DNA of 64,000 nucleotides from a virus. Below the pieces are notes generated by a model, which was not told where the DNA came from, did not search any database, and was given only the letters and a program-made list of their open reading frames with translations. The stretch lies in the IMG/VR virus record IMGVR_UViG_3300044859_002374, positions 1 through 64,000 of that record. One strand, written 5' to 3'. Shown piece by piece: positions 54,974 to 63,719 of this stretch. Position 1 is the stretch's first letter; every line of letters starts with the position of its first letter. The position numbers were made by a program, and so were the translations under genes.

Positions 54974-55003
54974 AAACCCGTCGATTTCGACGGGTTTAAT
55001 TTT
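54974..55003 (+). terminator. Rho-independent terminator after portal
   Basis: A perfect 11-base stem AAACCCGTCGA/TCGACGGGTTT with a TT spacer at the tip, followed by AATTTTT. Confidence 0.9.
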
Positions 55004-55026
55004 TACAGGTAAAAACATTATTTAGG
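55003..55026 (+). repeat. Conserved intergenic element, copy 1
   Basis: TTACAGGTAAAAAC followed by ATTATTTAGG. It is nearly the same as the element at 59293 and likewise sits directly after a terminator and before a large head gene. It is a candidate phage-specific promoter or other control site; it is not a good sigma70 promoter. Confidence 0.5.
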
Positions 55027-55068
55027 TAGAACTAAAGGAATTAGTTTGAGCATAAAAGAGGAAATTTT

Positions 55069-58000
55069 ATGTATAGGATTGCAAAAGGCGGAGCTATCAC
55101 AATTGATAGTTTCTTAAATGAACAAGATAGAAATATAGCCAGAGAGCATATGCTTAGGACAGCCTCATCACAAATGAGAGAGGCTGCAAAAATTGGTTTG
55201 CAATCTTTATATGCAGATCCCAAAGATGTTTTAGAAAAATATAAAGACTTTGATATTGTCAAAGAAATGAAAGCTCGTCAGGGCGCTAAACTTCTTTGGG
55301 TCAGAGCTAGAGCTATAGATGCAGACATTTGCAATGCAAATGGAGATTATTTTTCTAAAGAAGAACTTTTAAAAGAAAGAGATATTCAAGGAAAAAAGTT
55401 ACCTGCATATAAGACATTTGAAGGGGTTCCAATTTATACAAATCACAAAAACGATGACATTGAACAAGCCAAAGGGATGGTAGTTTATGCAGAGTGGGAT
55501 GATAAAGAAAATTGTGTATATTGTACCTTCTTCGTAGATGAAGAAGCATATCCTGATATTGCTAGAAATATCAGAACTGGAATCATTCACGATGTGTCTA
55601 TGGGATGTTCTGTTGATTACGGAACATGCTCAAAATGTGGCAACAAAGCATACGATGTCAAAGATTATTGTGAATGCTTAAAAAAACACAAGGGTAAAAC
55701 CCATCCAACTACAGGCAAAAAAGTTTACGAAGAAAACTACAATTTAAAGTTTATAGAGCTTTCTTGTGTAGGCGATGGTGCTTTTGAAGCTTGTGAAATT
55801 CAAGAAATTTATGATGTTGATGATGTTTTAAATCAAGCAGAAAATCTTGAAAAGAAAGCTGAACAAATCAAATCAAGTATTGTTTTAGCTCATCAAGGTG
55901 CTCCAGTAAATCCAGAATTAAGATCTGAATACGACAATTTCTTAAGATCGGCAATGTCTGCGACAAACACTGCATTGAAATTGGCACAATCGCCAGGCAA
56001 CTTGGTTGGTGGTCAACTTTTAGCAGGTCCAGGAGCAAGTCAAAACTCTACAGTGGCTGCAATTTTGAATGCTTTGGGTATTGATCCAAGAAGTGGTTTA
56101 AACATCTTGGATATGATCAACCTTGCATTAAACTTCTTAGAAGTTGCTGTGATGAACATGTTTGCAAGAAAAGACAATATTGACCTCACGCATGTTCAAA
56201 AAGTAACTAAAGCTATGTCTGATTTACAGGCAACTATGCAAGACATGATTGATGATGGTGTTGATGTTGGTTCTGGTCAAAGACCACAACCATTAAATCA
56301 AGGTCAAACTCAACAAGCAGTTCAACAAGCTCCACAAGCTGCAGCGCCTGTAGGTCTTGCTAATTATTCTCCAATGGGAAATGTTGGAAGAGTAATGGAT
56401 TTATCTTTACCGCAAGAAACATCTCCTGTAGGTGGCGGTGTAGCACTAGCATCATCTGATCTTCATTTTGTATGGGCATCAAATGATGGTTCTAGAGAAG
56501 TGTTTGCAAGTAATGGGTATAAAACACCTGAGAAAACAAATAAAGTTTTGTCATTTTCACAAAGTCTTTTAGAACTTAAGAATTCTATTGGATATTCAAG
56601 AGATGTTCAAAGCAGTATTGAATCAGTCATTAGAGTAGCTAATGAACGAAACAAAAATATCAAAAATAACACGCCAAAAAATAATGGGGCGGAGGGCAGA
56701 AACGAAATGGATCATTTTGCAAAAATCGCATCAGAACAAAGAAAAAAGCTTGCTGCTGCTGTAACTATCGATTTTAAAGTCGAAGATGCTGCAGGAAATA
56801 AAGTTGTTCTCTCTACAGATGGTTCCATCACAGGATTTACCAACGGCAAGAGAAATAGCTGGGAGCCTATTTTGACTGAATCTCAACTTAACATGATGGA
56901 GAATGGTCAAGGTACTAAAGTTGCTGCAGAATTATTAAATCAATATTCTGGTTTTGTAAGAACTGCATTGCTTGATGTCAAAGAAAGACTTGAATCAAGA
57001 CAAGAGCAACTTGAAGAAGTAAGAACTGGTGAAACTTACGACAATCTTCAAGATGGTGTCAAAAGCAAAAATACTGGTGTTATGAATAAAGTAAGAGAAG
57101 AATTACTTGAATCCAAACAAACTGGTAAAGGCGCTGAAGATGTAAAAGAAATTTTACTAGGTGAAGCTGGACTTTATGCACATAGAGTAAAAGATTCTGA
57201 AGTTATGAAAACTCTTACAGAATTAGTTGCTGAAGTTGCTAAAGGCGTTCCTACAGAAGTAATTGAAAAGAGACTTTCTGAAAGTAGAACTGAAGGTTCT
57301 GCATCTGCTCATGAAATTATGTCTGCAACAATTAATGCACTTGGTAGATCTGTTGTTTCTGCAATGGAAACTCCTGACAAAATCATCAAAGTTGCACAAA
57401 TGCTTGCAGAAGAACCAATGTTGCCTGAAATGATTGGCACCTCTGCTGCAGGAAGTGAAATGAGAGCAGATGAAGCTGATAATGCTGACTTCTTCAGCAA
57501 AGATGTAGAACCTGATAATTCAGTTGCTGCTATTCTCAAGCAACTTGGTGATGCAGTAACATCAACTATCACTGCTAAAGACTTGGCGGATGCAATCGCA
57601 GTAGTAGCAGAAGATAGCGCAATTACCAAAGAAGGCATTATGAACATTATTGGTTCATTAATGATGGACGTTAGCGTACCTTCTGAAGGCTTAGATGTTG
57701 AAGCTCCTTCTTCTAAAACAGAAGAATTAAAATCTGCTCTTCAATCAGCTGTTGATAAAGATGAAAAGTTACCATCCAAAGAAGCAATAAAGTCTGTCAT
57801 TTCTGCAGGCGCTATGGCAAGTGAAGAAACTGGAACTACACCTAGTGAAGTTATCGACAGTATGCAATCAATGCCAGAAAAACAAATGATTGCTGCTATC
57901 ACCAGAGCTAAAACAGCATCTTCCACCGATGCTAGACTTAGATCCAGAGAAAGAAGAGATTTCTGGGGAGTAAGAACTGCATCTGCTGACAATATTGACA

Positions 58001-59253
58001 ACAATGTTATTGGTTGGCTCGCTGATTATTCAACTAACTTTGACATTCCTACAAAATCAATTGTTGTAGCTGCTAAGAGACTTGTTGAAGATTATGATTT
58101 GGCTGAGAAATTACTAACTAAGGCAATTCAAATCAAAAGATCCTCAGAAAGAACTGCTGGTATTCAAGTAACTCAAGATAAATCTGAATGCTTGAGATTT
58201 GTATGCACAAAAGATGATTTAGAGGGCGTTAATCCTTCTGATGATGCATTTGAAGAAACATTCAAGCAAAAGGCTATATCTGTACTTCAAGAGCATGGTT
58301 TTACAGTAGATCCAAATACTTTCTCATTCACAGATTTGATTGTCACTGCTAATGGTGACGTAACTGCTACTGTTTCAACAAGATCAACAAAATCATTTGA
58401 TGTTTCAAATGGTTCTGATTCCATGATGTCCGAACATGATGCTGGACATGAGTCAGTTGGCGAGATTACTGAAGAACCAGTTGTTGTTATGACAGCATCT
58501 GCCAAAGCATCAAGAGAAGCTAAGAGAAATCAAATTCTTCTCAAATATGCACAAGTTCCGGGCATGACACCGGCAGCTCCTCCTGCAGGTCCTGTAGATC
58601 CTAATCTTGGTCAACCTGCACCAGATGCATCTGCTGTTCCAGGTGGAGATTTAGGTATCAGTGCTATGACTGGTGGGGATGAGATGAATGCATCTGATCC
58701 TAATGATCAAATCTCTGAGCCTGGTGCAATCAAGCCTTGGGGTTCAGTTTGTCCAGTTTGTGGCTCTGATGATGTAAACATTTCTGAATCAAATGCAGAT
58801 TGCCAAGCATGTGGTACCACATACAAGGTTCTTCAATCGATTGAACTTGTCTCAATGGGAAGCAATGGAAAAGGCGCAGAAGAGTTACCTGATTTAGGCA
58901 TGGGAGAAGACATGGGATTAGGTGCTGCAACTGCACCAACTGAAGTTCCTCCTGCTCCACCTATGGGAGCTCCTGGTGCTATGGCGCCAATGGCATCATA
59001 CAAAGCTATGTACAGATTGGCTGCTACAGTTGATTCCGATGTTTATCTTAGAACAGCAATGCCAGATTTTGATAAAACAACCGAAAAAAGATTACCAATT
59101 GGTATGATTTGCCCTAAGTGTGGAAATAGAGAAGCACATAAGGTTAAAAATAATACATTCTGTTATGATTGTGGAAACTACTCAAAAACAGTTGTAAGCC
59201 AAAACAAGAAGAATCCATCAAAACTTGATGTAAATATCACTTGGATTGACTAA
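55069..59253 (+). CDS. Giant prohead-protease-like/scaffold protein with zinc ribbons
   Basis: The protein has 1394 residues, with AGAGGA before the ATG. Residues about 65-250 look like a phage prohead protease: 'LWVRARAIDADICNANGDYFS', 'VPIYTNHKNDDIEQAKGMVV' (His126) and 'IIHDVSMGCSV' (Ser177), plus a zinc module (Cys187, Cys190 and following). The long middle is helical, Ala/Glu/Ser-rich and scaffold-like. Near the C-terminus are two more zinc ribbons (Cys1228/1231 with partners; Cys1348/1351 with about 1366/1369). Many 'RTAS'-type tetrapeptides are spread along it. It probably combines maturation protease and scaffold functions, which are separate genes in most phages; the protease call is by motif. 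Confidence 0.7.
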   Translation: MYRIAKGGAITIDSFLNEQDRNIAREHMLRTASSQMREAAKIGLQSLYADPKDVLEKYKDFDIVKEMKARQGAKLLWVRARAIDADICNANGDYFSKEELLKERDIQGKKLPAYKTFEGVPIYTNHKNDDIEQAKGMVVYAEWDDKENCVYCTFFVDEEAYPDIARNIRTGIIHDVSMGCSVDYGTCSKCGNKAYDVKDYCECLKKHKGKTHPTTGKKVYEENYNLKFIELSCVGDGAFEACEIQEIYDVDDVLNQAENLEKKAEQIKSSIVLAHQGAPVNPELRSEYDNFLRSAMSATNTALKLAQSPGNLVGGQLLAGPGASQNSTVAAILNALGIDPRSGLNILDMINLALNFLEVAVMNMFARKDNIDLTHVQKVTKAMSDLQATMQDMIDDGVDVGSGQRPQPLNQGQTQQAVQQAPQAAAPVGLANYSPMGNVGRVMDLSLPQETSPVGGGVALASSDLHFVWASNDGSREVFASNGYKTPEKTNKVLSFSQSLLELKNSIGYSRDVQSSIESVIRVANERNKNIKNNTPKNNGAEGRNEMDHFAKIASEQRKKLAAAVTIDFKVEDAAGNKVVLSTDGSITGFTNGKRNSWEPILTESQLNMMENGQGTKVAAELLNQYSGFVRTALLDVKERLESRQEQLEEVRTGETYDNLQDGVKSKNTGVMNKVREELLESKQTGKGAEDVKEILLGEAGLYAHRVKDSEVMKTLTELVAEVAKGVPTEVIEKRLSESRTEGSASAHEIMSATINALGRSVVSAMETPDKIIKVAQMLAEEPMLPEMIGTSAAGSEMRADEADNADFFSKDVEPDNSVAAILKQLGDAVTSTITAKDLADAIAVVAEDSAITKEGIMNIIGSLMMDVSVPSEGLDVEAPSSKTEELKSALQSAVDKDEKLPSKEAIKSVISAGAMASEETGTTPSEVIDSMQSMPEKQMIAAITRAKTASSTDARLRSRERRDFWGVRTASADNIDNNVIGWLADYSTNFDIPTKSIVVAAKRLVEDYDLAEKLLTKAIQIKRSSERTAGIQVTQDKSECLRFVCTKDDLEGVNPSDDAFEETFKQKAISVLQEHGFTVDPNTFSFTDLIVTANGDVTATVSTRSTKSFDVSNGSDSMMSEHDAGHESVGEITEEPVVVMTASAKASREAKRNQILLKYAQVPGMTPAAPPAGPVDPNLGQPAPDASAVPGGDLGISAMTGGDEMNASDPNDQISEPGAIKPWGSVCPVCGSDDVNISESNADCQACGTTYKVLQSIELVSMGSNGKGAEELPDLGMGEDMGLGAATAPTEVPPAPPMGAPGAMAPMASYKAMYRLAATVDSDVYLRTAMPDFDKTTEKRLPIGMICPKCGNREAHKVKNNTFCYDCGNYSKTVVSQNKKNPSKLDVNITWID

Positions 59254-59262
59254 ATATGTACA

Positions 59263-59294
59263 AATAGAGGAAGAAGCCATTCTTCCTCTATTTT
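59263..59294 (+). terminator. Rho-independent terminator after giant protease-like gene
   Basis: A perfect 13-base stem AATAGAGGAAGAA/TTCTTCCTCTATT with a GCCA loop and a TTTT tail. Confidence 0.9.
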
Positions 59295-59316
59295 GCAGGT
59301 AAAAACTATTTAAAAA
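59293..59316 (+). repeat. Conserved intergenic element, copy 2
   Basis: TTGCAGGTAAAAAC followed by TATTTAAAAA. It matches copy 1 at 55003 in sequence and in its place between terminator and head gene. Confidence 0.5.
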
Positions 59317-59382
59317 TAGAAGAAAAATAACAGTTTCTTGTAATACAAGATTTTGTATTTTAATTAAGGGAAGCAGCAGAAA

Positions 59383-61062
59383 ATGAAAGAAAATATGACG
59401 AATGCCGATCACCAACAAAGATTAGCTGCGCTTCGTCTTGCTGAACTTCAAGTTACTGACAAGGAAGATTTTAACTCATGTGTCAATGACATGGTAAAAA
59501 CTGCATCTTTAAACAAAGATGAAGCTGCCATTGTCGCTAATGCAATAAGAGCTAAATATTTACCGTCAGTTGCCAGAGAAGCAGGCATGGACGAAATGCA
59601 TGTCAATAAAATGATCAATCTTGACGGTGGGGCAGAAGAGACTGCAGACTTCGCAAACGATGAAACAGAAGATGAAGAAATTGAAATGCATCAATTTGAA
59701 GATGACGAAGACATGGAAGACATGGACGAAGACATCGAAGATGATGAAGATGATTTAGAAGACGATTTAAATGATGACGAAGACGAAGTAGACGATGTTG
59801 AAGAGATGGCTACGTTTGAAATAGAAGTTCCCGCTGATATGGTTGACGTTGCACAGAAAGCAGTGCAGAAAGCGCTCGACAATCTTCTAGGCGGAGAAGA
59901 TGATATGGACATGGACGTTGATCTTGATGATGAGGACATGGAAGATGATTCTGACATGGATACTGATTCAGACGATATGGATTCAGATATGGATTCAGAA
60001 GACGACATGGACATTGATGAAGATGAAATGGAATTAGATTCCGAGCCTAAAATGCACACAAGTAATGGAGTGAACAAAATGACTAAACAAGCATTAGCTG
60101 CTAGACGTGCTGAGAGAGAGGCTATTCTTAAGAAGATTGCTTCAGAGGAAGAGCAATATCCAGCGTCAGCAGGATTCAAGTACAACGAAGACATGGTAAA
60201 CATGCCAGGTGAAGTAGAATATCCTTCTATGACATTAGAAGGAAGTGATGGGAATTCTCTCAAGGAACAGAACCCTTCATTTGCTGACCAAAAAGTTCCT
60301 ACAAACATCCCTGATTCTTTACAATTCCCAGATATCACTAAGCCTAGCAAGTTCGAAGGTTCAGGCGATGGCTCTTTAGAGTATACAGTGGATTGGGATT
60401 CATTAGAGAATCCATCAGAAGGACTTGATGCAAAGTATTTTGAGGTTCCTACTCAAATGCCATCAATGCCACATAAGACCACTGTTGCTCAAGCACAAAG
60501 ACATGCAGTCAAGTGTACAACATGTGGATATGAAACATCAATGACAGATGCTGAAATGCATGATGAAAAAACTGAATGTTCAAACTGCGCAAAGATGGAA
60601 AAAGACAACTATTCTGAAATGATGAATAAGGGCACCTATTCTGATAAGGATGCTGCAACTGTCACAGTCAAGCAAACTCCTGGTGATCAGGTCAAGTTGA
60701 TGACATCTTCTTCTGATCTTGAAAAAGCCAGAATTAAAGCAGCTTATTCATGTTCAAGTAAACTAGCATTAGCTGGAATCATTGAAACATCTGAAGTTGA
60801 TGCATATGCTGATCAAATGTTAAACGACAACCTTAAGGCTGACGCTATGATCAGACAAACCAAACTTCTACTCAAATCTGCACAAGCATCTTCTGAAAGA
60901 GTTGCTGCTGCAGCTGCTGAGAGAATGAGTAATACCAGAACAGCATCTACACTTGGTATTTCTACAACCCCTGCATTTAGTGGCAGCAATGTCAATAATG
61001 CAGCTCTCGACATCCAATCTGCCCTTAGAGGCACTTGGTCAATGCCACAAATCGAGGATTAG
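59383..61062 (+). CDS. Very acidic scaffold-like head protein with zinc ribbon
   Basis: The protein has 559 residues; a GGGAAG ribosome site lies upstream. Residues about 90-225 are extremely rich in Asp, Glu and Met, with a short structured island near 142-170 ('FEIEVPADMVDVAQKAVQKALDNLLGG'). A zinc ribbon starts at Cys378/Cys381 with a second CxxC about 20 residues on. The C-terminus is helical with 'TRTASTLGIS'. An acidic scaffold just upstream of capsid genes would fit. The start of the frame has 'MVKTASLNKDEA'. Function by context. Confidence 0.65.
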   Translation: MKENMTNADHQQRLAALRLAELQVTDKEDFNSCVNDMVKTASLNKDEAAIVANAIRAKYLPSVAREAGMDEMHVNKMINLDGGAEETADFANDETEDEEIEMHQFEDDEDMEDMDEDIEDDEDDLEDDLNDDEDEVDDVEEMATFEIEVPADMVDVAQKAVQKALDNLLGGEDDMDMDVDLDDEDMEDDSDMDTDSDDMDSDMDSEDDMDIDEDEMELDSEPKMHTSNGVNKMTKQALAARRAEREAILKKIASEEEQYPASAGFKYNEDMVNMPGEVEYPSMTLEGSDGNSLKEQNPSFADQKVPTNIPDSLQFPDITKPSKFEGSGDGSLEYTVDWDSLENPSEGLDAKYFEVPTQMPSMPHKTTVAQAQRHAVKCTTCGYETSMTDAEMHDEKTECSNCAKMEKDNYSEMMNKGTYSDKDAATVTVKQTPGDQVKLMTSSSDLEKARIKAAYSCSSKLALAGIIETSEVDAYADQMLNDNLKADAMIRQTKLLLKSAQASSERVAAAAAERMSNTRTASTLGISTTPAFSGSNVNNAALDIQSALRGTWSMPQIED

Positions 61063-61092
61063 TCCTCAAACACAAATTTAGGAGAATAAAAA

Positions 61093-61770
61093 ATGGCTAT
61101 TCGTGCATTAAATTCTGCAATTGTTGCAAACTATGACACACTCGCTGGTGCTGTTATCTTTGCTGGTGACGCTTTAATGATTGAAGCTAACGGCAAGGTA
61201 GTTCCAGCTTATAGAAACAGATCTGACTTCAACAACAACTCCCTTCAATTAGGTAGATTCGTTGGTTTCTCAGCTGACGATACAGCTAGATCTGGTAACA
61301 CCATGATCTTGGCTGATCCAGTTGGTGCATCTTACACCGACTCATCTGGCAACTTTGTTGCTAACAACAACGCATTCTATGTCGTTGCAAAGAGAGCAAT
61401 TGCTGACTTCTTAGCTGAGAACGTCAATACTGTTACTAACCCAACAGCTGGTTCAACTGGTTTTGAAGGTCCTAGAAGAGGCGTTGCTGCATTCAACACC
61501 CCAGGTGGTCAGTTCATTACTGACAGATTTATTGGTTTTGCAACAACTTCTGCTACTGCTGATGATACAGCTGGTTCAGCATGGACACCTGCAATCGGTG
61601 ATCTCTTAACTGTTGCTGCTGCTGTAGGTTCATCTGGAAAAGTTACCAAGATTGGTATGACTGGTCTTCTTTCCGGTACTGGTTCCTCACACGGCTTCGT
61701 TGTAGGTAGAGTTGACAGTTACGATTCCGCAACTGGTCTTCTTTACTTCACCCAGTTAAGTGCACTCTAA
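61093..61770 (+). CDS. Probable capsid decoration or minor capsid protein
   Basis: The protein has 225 residues, with GGAG 8 bases upstream. It is rich in Gly, Ala, Thr and Val and reads as beta-sheet ('GDALMIEANGKVVPAYRNRSDFNNNSLQLGRFVGFSADDTARSG', 'VGSSGKVTKIG'). Such small beta proteins directly before the major capsid gene are usually head decoration or stabilisation proteins. Codon use here and in the next gene shifts to C-ending codons, indicating high expression. No family name is assigned with certainty. Confidence 0.65.
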   Translation: MAIRALNSAIVANYDTLAGAVIFAGDALMIEANGKVVPAYRNRSDFNNNSLQLGRFVGFSADDTARSGNTMILADPVGASYTDSSGNFVANNNAFYVVAKRAIADFLAENVNTVTNPTAGSTGFEGPRRGVAAFNTPGGQFITDRFIGFATTSATADDTAGSAWTPAIGDLLTVAAAVGSSGKVTKIGMTGLLSGTGSSHGFVVGRVDSYDSATGLLYFTQLSAL

Positions 61771-61799
61771 TTTTAGGAAGATATTAGGAGAAAAATAAA

Positions 61800-62654
61800 A
61801 TGTCAATGATCAAAAGAAATACAAACGAGCAGAGAGAAGCTATCATTGCGATGGCTCTCGAAACTCCTGAGGGACGCACAGCATTAGCTCAAGCTATGGT
61901 TGAGCCAATCAAGACTTCCCTTATGTACCAAGCTATCGGTAGAAAACTTCTCATGGTTGATGAGCTCCCACAAGGCGCTCTTGCAAGATATGAGAGAGAT
62001 GTAGCTGTAAAGTCCTATGTTATTCCTAAGAGAGGCGCTGTTCCTTCTGCTGAAGTTGAAGCTGAAGAGCTCCTTGTCCCAACAATTGAACTTGCTGCAC
62101 ATCCACAAATCAGACTTAACGAAATTCGCCAAAGAAGATTTTACATTGTCGATAGAGCACAGGTTCGCGCAAAGGATTCCCTCCAAAGACAAGAAGATAC
62201 AGAAGTCTTCAAGGTTGTCAATGCTGGTGTTCCAACTGACCAAGCTATCACTGTTTCCGGTACTCTTCAACCAGAGAACATCAACCTTGCGTTGACTCTC
62301 ATCGAAGAGCACGAACTCATTGGTGCTAAGGTTGTTCTTCACCCACAAAGATACAAGGATATCAGAAACTGGGGTAAGGAATTCTTCGATGAGGCAACTC
62401 AAAGAGACGTTCTTATGACTGGTCTCTACGGACATATTTATTCCGCAGACATCCACGTTTCCACAATGGTTCCTAAGAACTCTGTATACGTTCTCGCACC
62501 TGCACAATTCGTTGGTGCTCTCCCAGTTCGCCAAGACATCACTGTCCTCCCAGCTGACGATCCAAAGAGACTCAGACTTGGATGGGTTGTTTACGAAGAA
62601 CTCGGATTTGCATTAATCAACGATTACGCAGTTTCCAGAATCACCGTCAGCTAA
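61800..62654 (+). CDS. Major capsid protein
   Basis: The protein has 284 residues, with AGGAG 9 bases before the ATG. The length, the N-terminal helix ('NEQREAIIAMALETPEGRTALAQAMVEPIKTSL'), the 'DELPQGALARYERDVAVKSYVIPKRGAVPS' strand region and the C-terminal 'DITVLPADDPKRLRLGWVVYEELGFALINDYAVSRITV' resemble short HK97-fold capsid proteins. Strong codon bias (GTC, CTC, ACC, AAG) unlike most genes here supports very high expression. The last gene of the head unit, followed by a strong terminator. It forms the icosahedral shell. Confidence 0.8.
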   Translation: MSMIKRNTNEQREAIIAMALETPEGRTALAQAMVEPIKTSLMYQAIGRKLLMVDELPQGALARYERDVAVKSYVIPKRGAVPSAEVEAEELLVPTIELAAHPQIRLNEIRQRRFYIVDRAQVRAKDSLQRQEDTEVFKVVNAGVPTDQAITVSGTLQPENINLALTLIEEHELIGAKVVLHPQRYKDIRNWGKEFFDEATQRDVLMTGLYGHIYSADIHVSTMVPKNSVYVLAPAQFVGALPVRQDITVLPADDPKRLRLGWVVYEELGFALINDYAVSRITVS

Positions 62655-62670
62655 TTACTGACACTATATA

Positions 62671-62705
62671 AAATAAGGGGAGATTTTTCTCCCCTTATTT
62701 TTTTA
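62671..62705. terminator. Strong bidirectional terminator after major capsid gene
   Basis: A 13-base stem AAATAAGGGGAGA/TCTCCCCTTATTT with a TTTT loop and flanking A and T runs. It serves the capsid gene and probably also the convergent sugar kinase gene. Confidence 0.92.
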
Positions 62706-62706
62706 A

Positions 62707-63684
62707 CTATATATATTTAGCAATAGTGCCATTTGTATTTATTTTGATATCTGATGGATTGTAATCTGAAAAGAAATTTTTAATTTTCTTTTTTATATCA
62801 GGCTTAGCATAAATTAATAGAAATCCACCGCCACCAGCTCCTAATAATTTTCCACCTTCTGCTCCAAGGCTCATACAAAAGTCATACATCTGATCAATAT
62901 GATTACTACTTATAGAATCACTAAGATTCTTTTTCAAGATCCATGATTCATGCAATAAATAACCAACATTGTCTATATCATTTTTCTGCAACATATCTTT
63001 GAAATTTTTTGCTAAATCAATCATTTTCGAAAGATTGTCAGATACATTTGAACTTTTTTTAATGTTATCAGATTGTTTAACTAAAATATCTTCTGCATTT
63101 CTTGGATTTTTTGTGTCAAGAAGCAAAAGATTGTTTTGTAAATGGGCAATTAAGTCTTTTGAAACATTCAATGGATTGACAAGAACATTTCCATCTTTTT
63201 CAAATATTATTTCATTAAACCCACCAAATGCTGAAGCATATTGATCTTGCTTACCTATGCATTTTCCCAATATTTCTATTTCAACATGGCATGCTAAATT
63301 AGCAATTTCATGAGTAGATAGTTTCAATCTTAAATATTTATTTAATGCACTGATCAAACCAACAGTAAATGCACTTGACGAACCAAGTCCAGTACCGTTG
63401 GATGGAAGTTCTCCCACACAAGTAATATCCAAATAACTTGTTAACTCAAAATATTTCAATACTTCTCTAACAATATCGTGTTTAATTTCACTTACATTAT
63501 TAACATTTTCAGTTTTTGAATAATTTACACGTATTGATTTTTCGTATTTTTTATTAATACTAAGATATATATACTTGTCTATTGATGTAGAAATTACATA
63601 TCCAGTATTTTTTTCATAATAAGATTCCAAGTCACTTCCGCCACCAAAAAAACTTATTCTATATGGAGTTTTGCTTGTAATCAT
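62707..63684 (-). CDS. GHMP sugar kinase, heptose-7-phosphate kinase (HddA)-like
   Basis: About 325 residues from the ATG at 63684-63682; TTG 63699 is an alternative. GHMP motifs are present: 'TPYRISFFGGGSDLESYYEK' (motif 1), 'ELPSNGTGLGSSSAFTVGLI' (ATP-binding motif 2) and 'KLLGAGGGGFLLIYA' (motif 3). The pattern is closest to D-glycero-alpha-D-manno-heptose 7-phosphate kinase and related sugar kinases. It would feed nucleotide-sugar synthesis for a glycan. Leftward, with a leaderless-type promoter, and divergent from the methyltransferase gene. The exact sugar cannot be told. Confidence 0.82.
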   Translation of the reverse strand: MITSKTPYRISFFGGGSDLESYYEKNTGYVISTSIDKYIYLSINKKYEKSIRVNYSKTENVNNVSEIKHDIVREVLKYFELTSYLDITCVGELPSNGTGLGSSSAFTVGLISALNKYLRLKLSTHEIANLACHVEIEILGKCIGKQDQYASAFGGFNEIIFEKDGNVLVNPLNVSKDLIAHLQNNLLLLDTKNPRNAEDILVKQSDNIKKSSNVSDNLSKMIDLAKNFKDMLQKNDIDNVGYLLHESWILKKNLSDSISSNHIDQMYDFCMSLGAEGGKLLGAGGGGFLLIYAKPDIKKKIKNFFSDYNPSDIKINTNGTIAKYI

Positions 63685-63690
63685 AGATAT

Positions 63691-63719
63691 ATTGTACAAT
63701 TGGTTATGAGGAATATCAA
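63691..63719 (-). promoter_or_regulatory. Leftward promoter of the sugar kinase, leaderless type
   Basis: Read leftward: TTGATA (63719-63714), 17 bases, TACAAT (63696-63691), six bases, then the ATG at 63684. The -10 is half of the palindrome ATTGTACAAT (63691-63700), which also offers a rightward TACAAT (63695-63700) with TTGCTT about 18 bases upstream for the methyltransferase gene. Confidence 0.6.

Noticed and set aside
59691-60350. 219-codon leftward open frame opposite the acidic scaffold gene
   Set aside because: It is a Ser-rich shadow of the Asp/Glu codons on the other strand, with no ribosome site or plausible protein.
61884-62534. 216-codon leftward open frame opposite the major capsid gene
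   Set aside because: Its length reflects the biased codons of the capsid gene; there is no start signal and no recognisable sequence.
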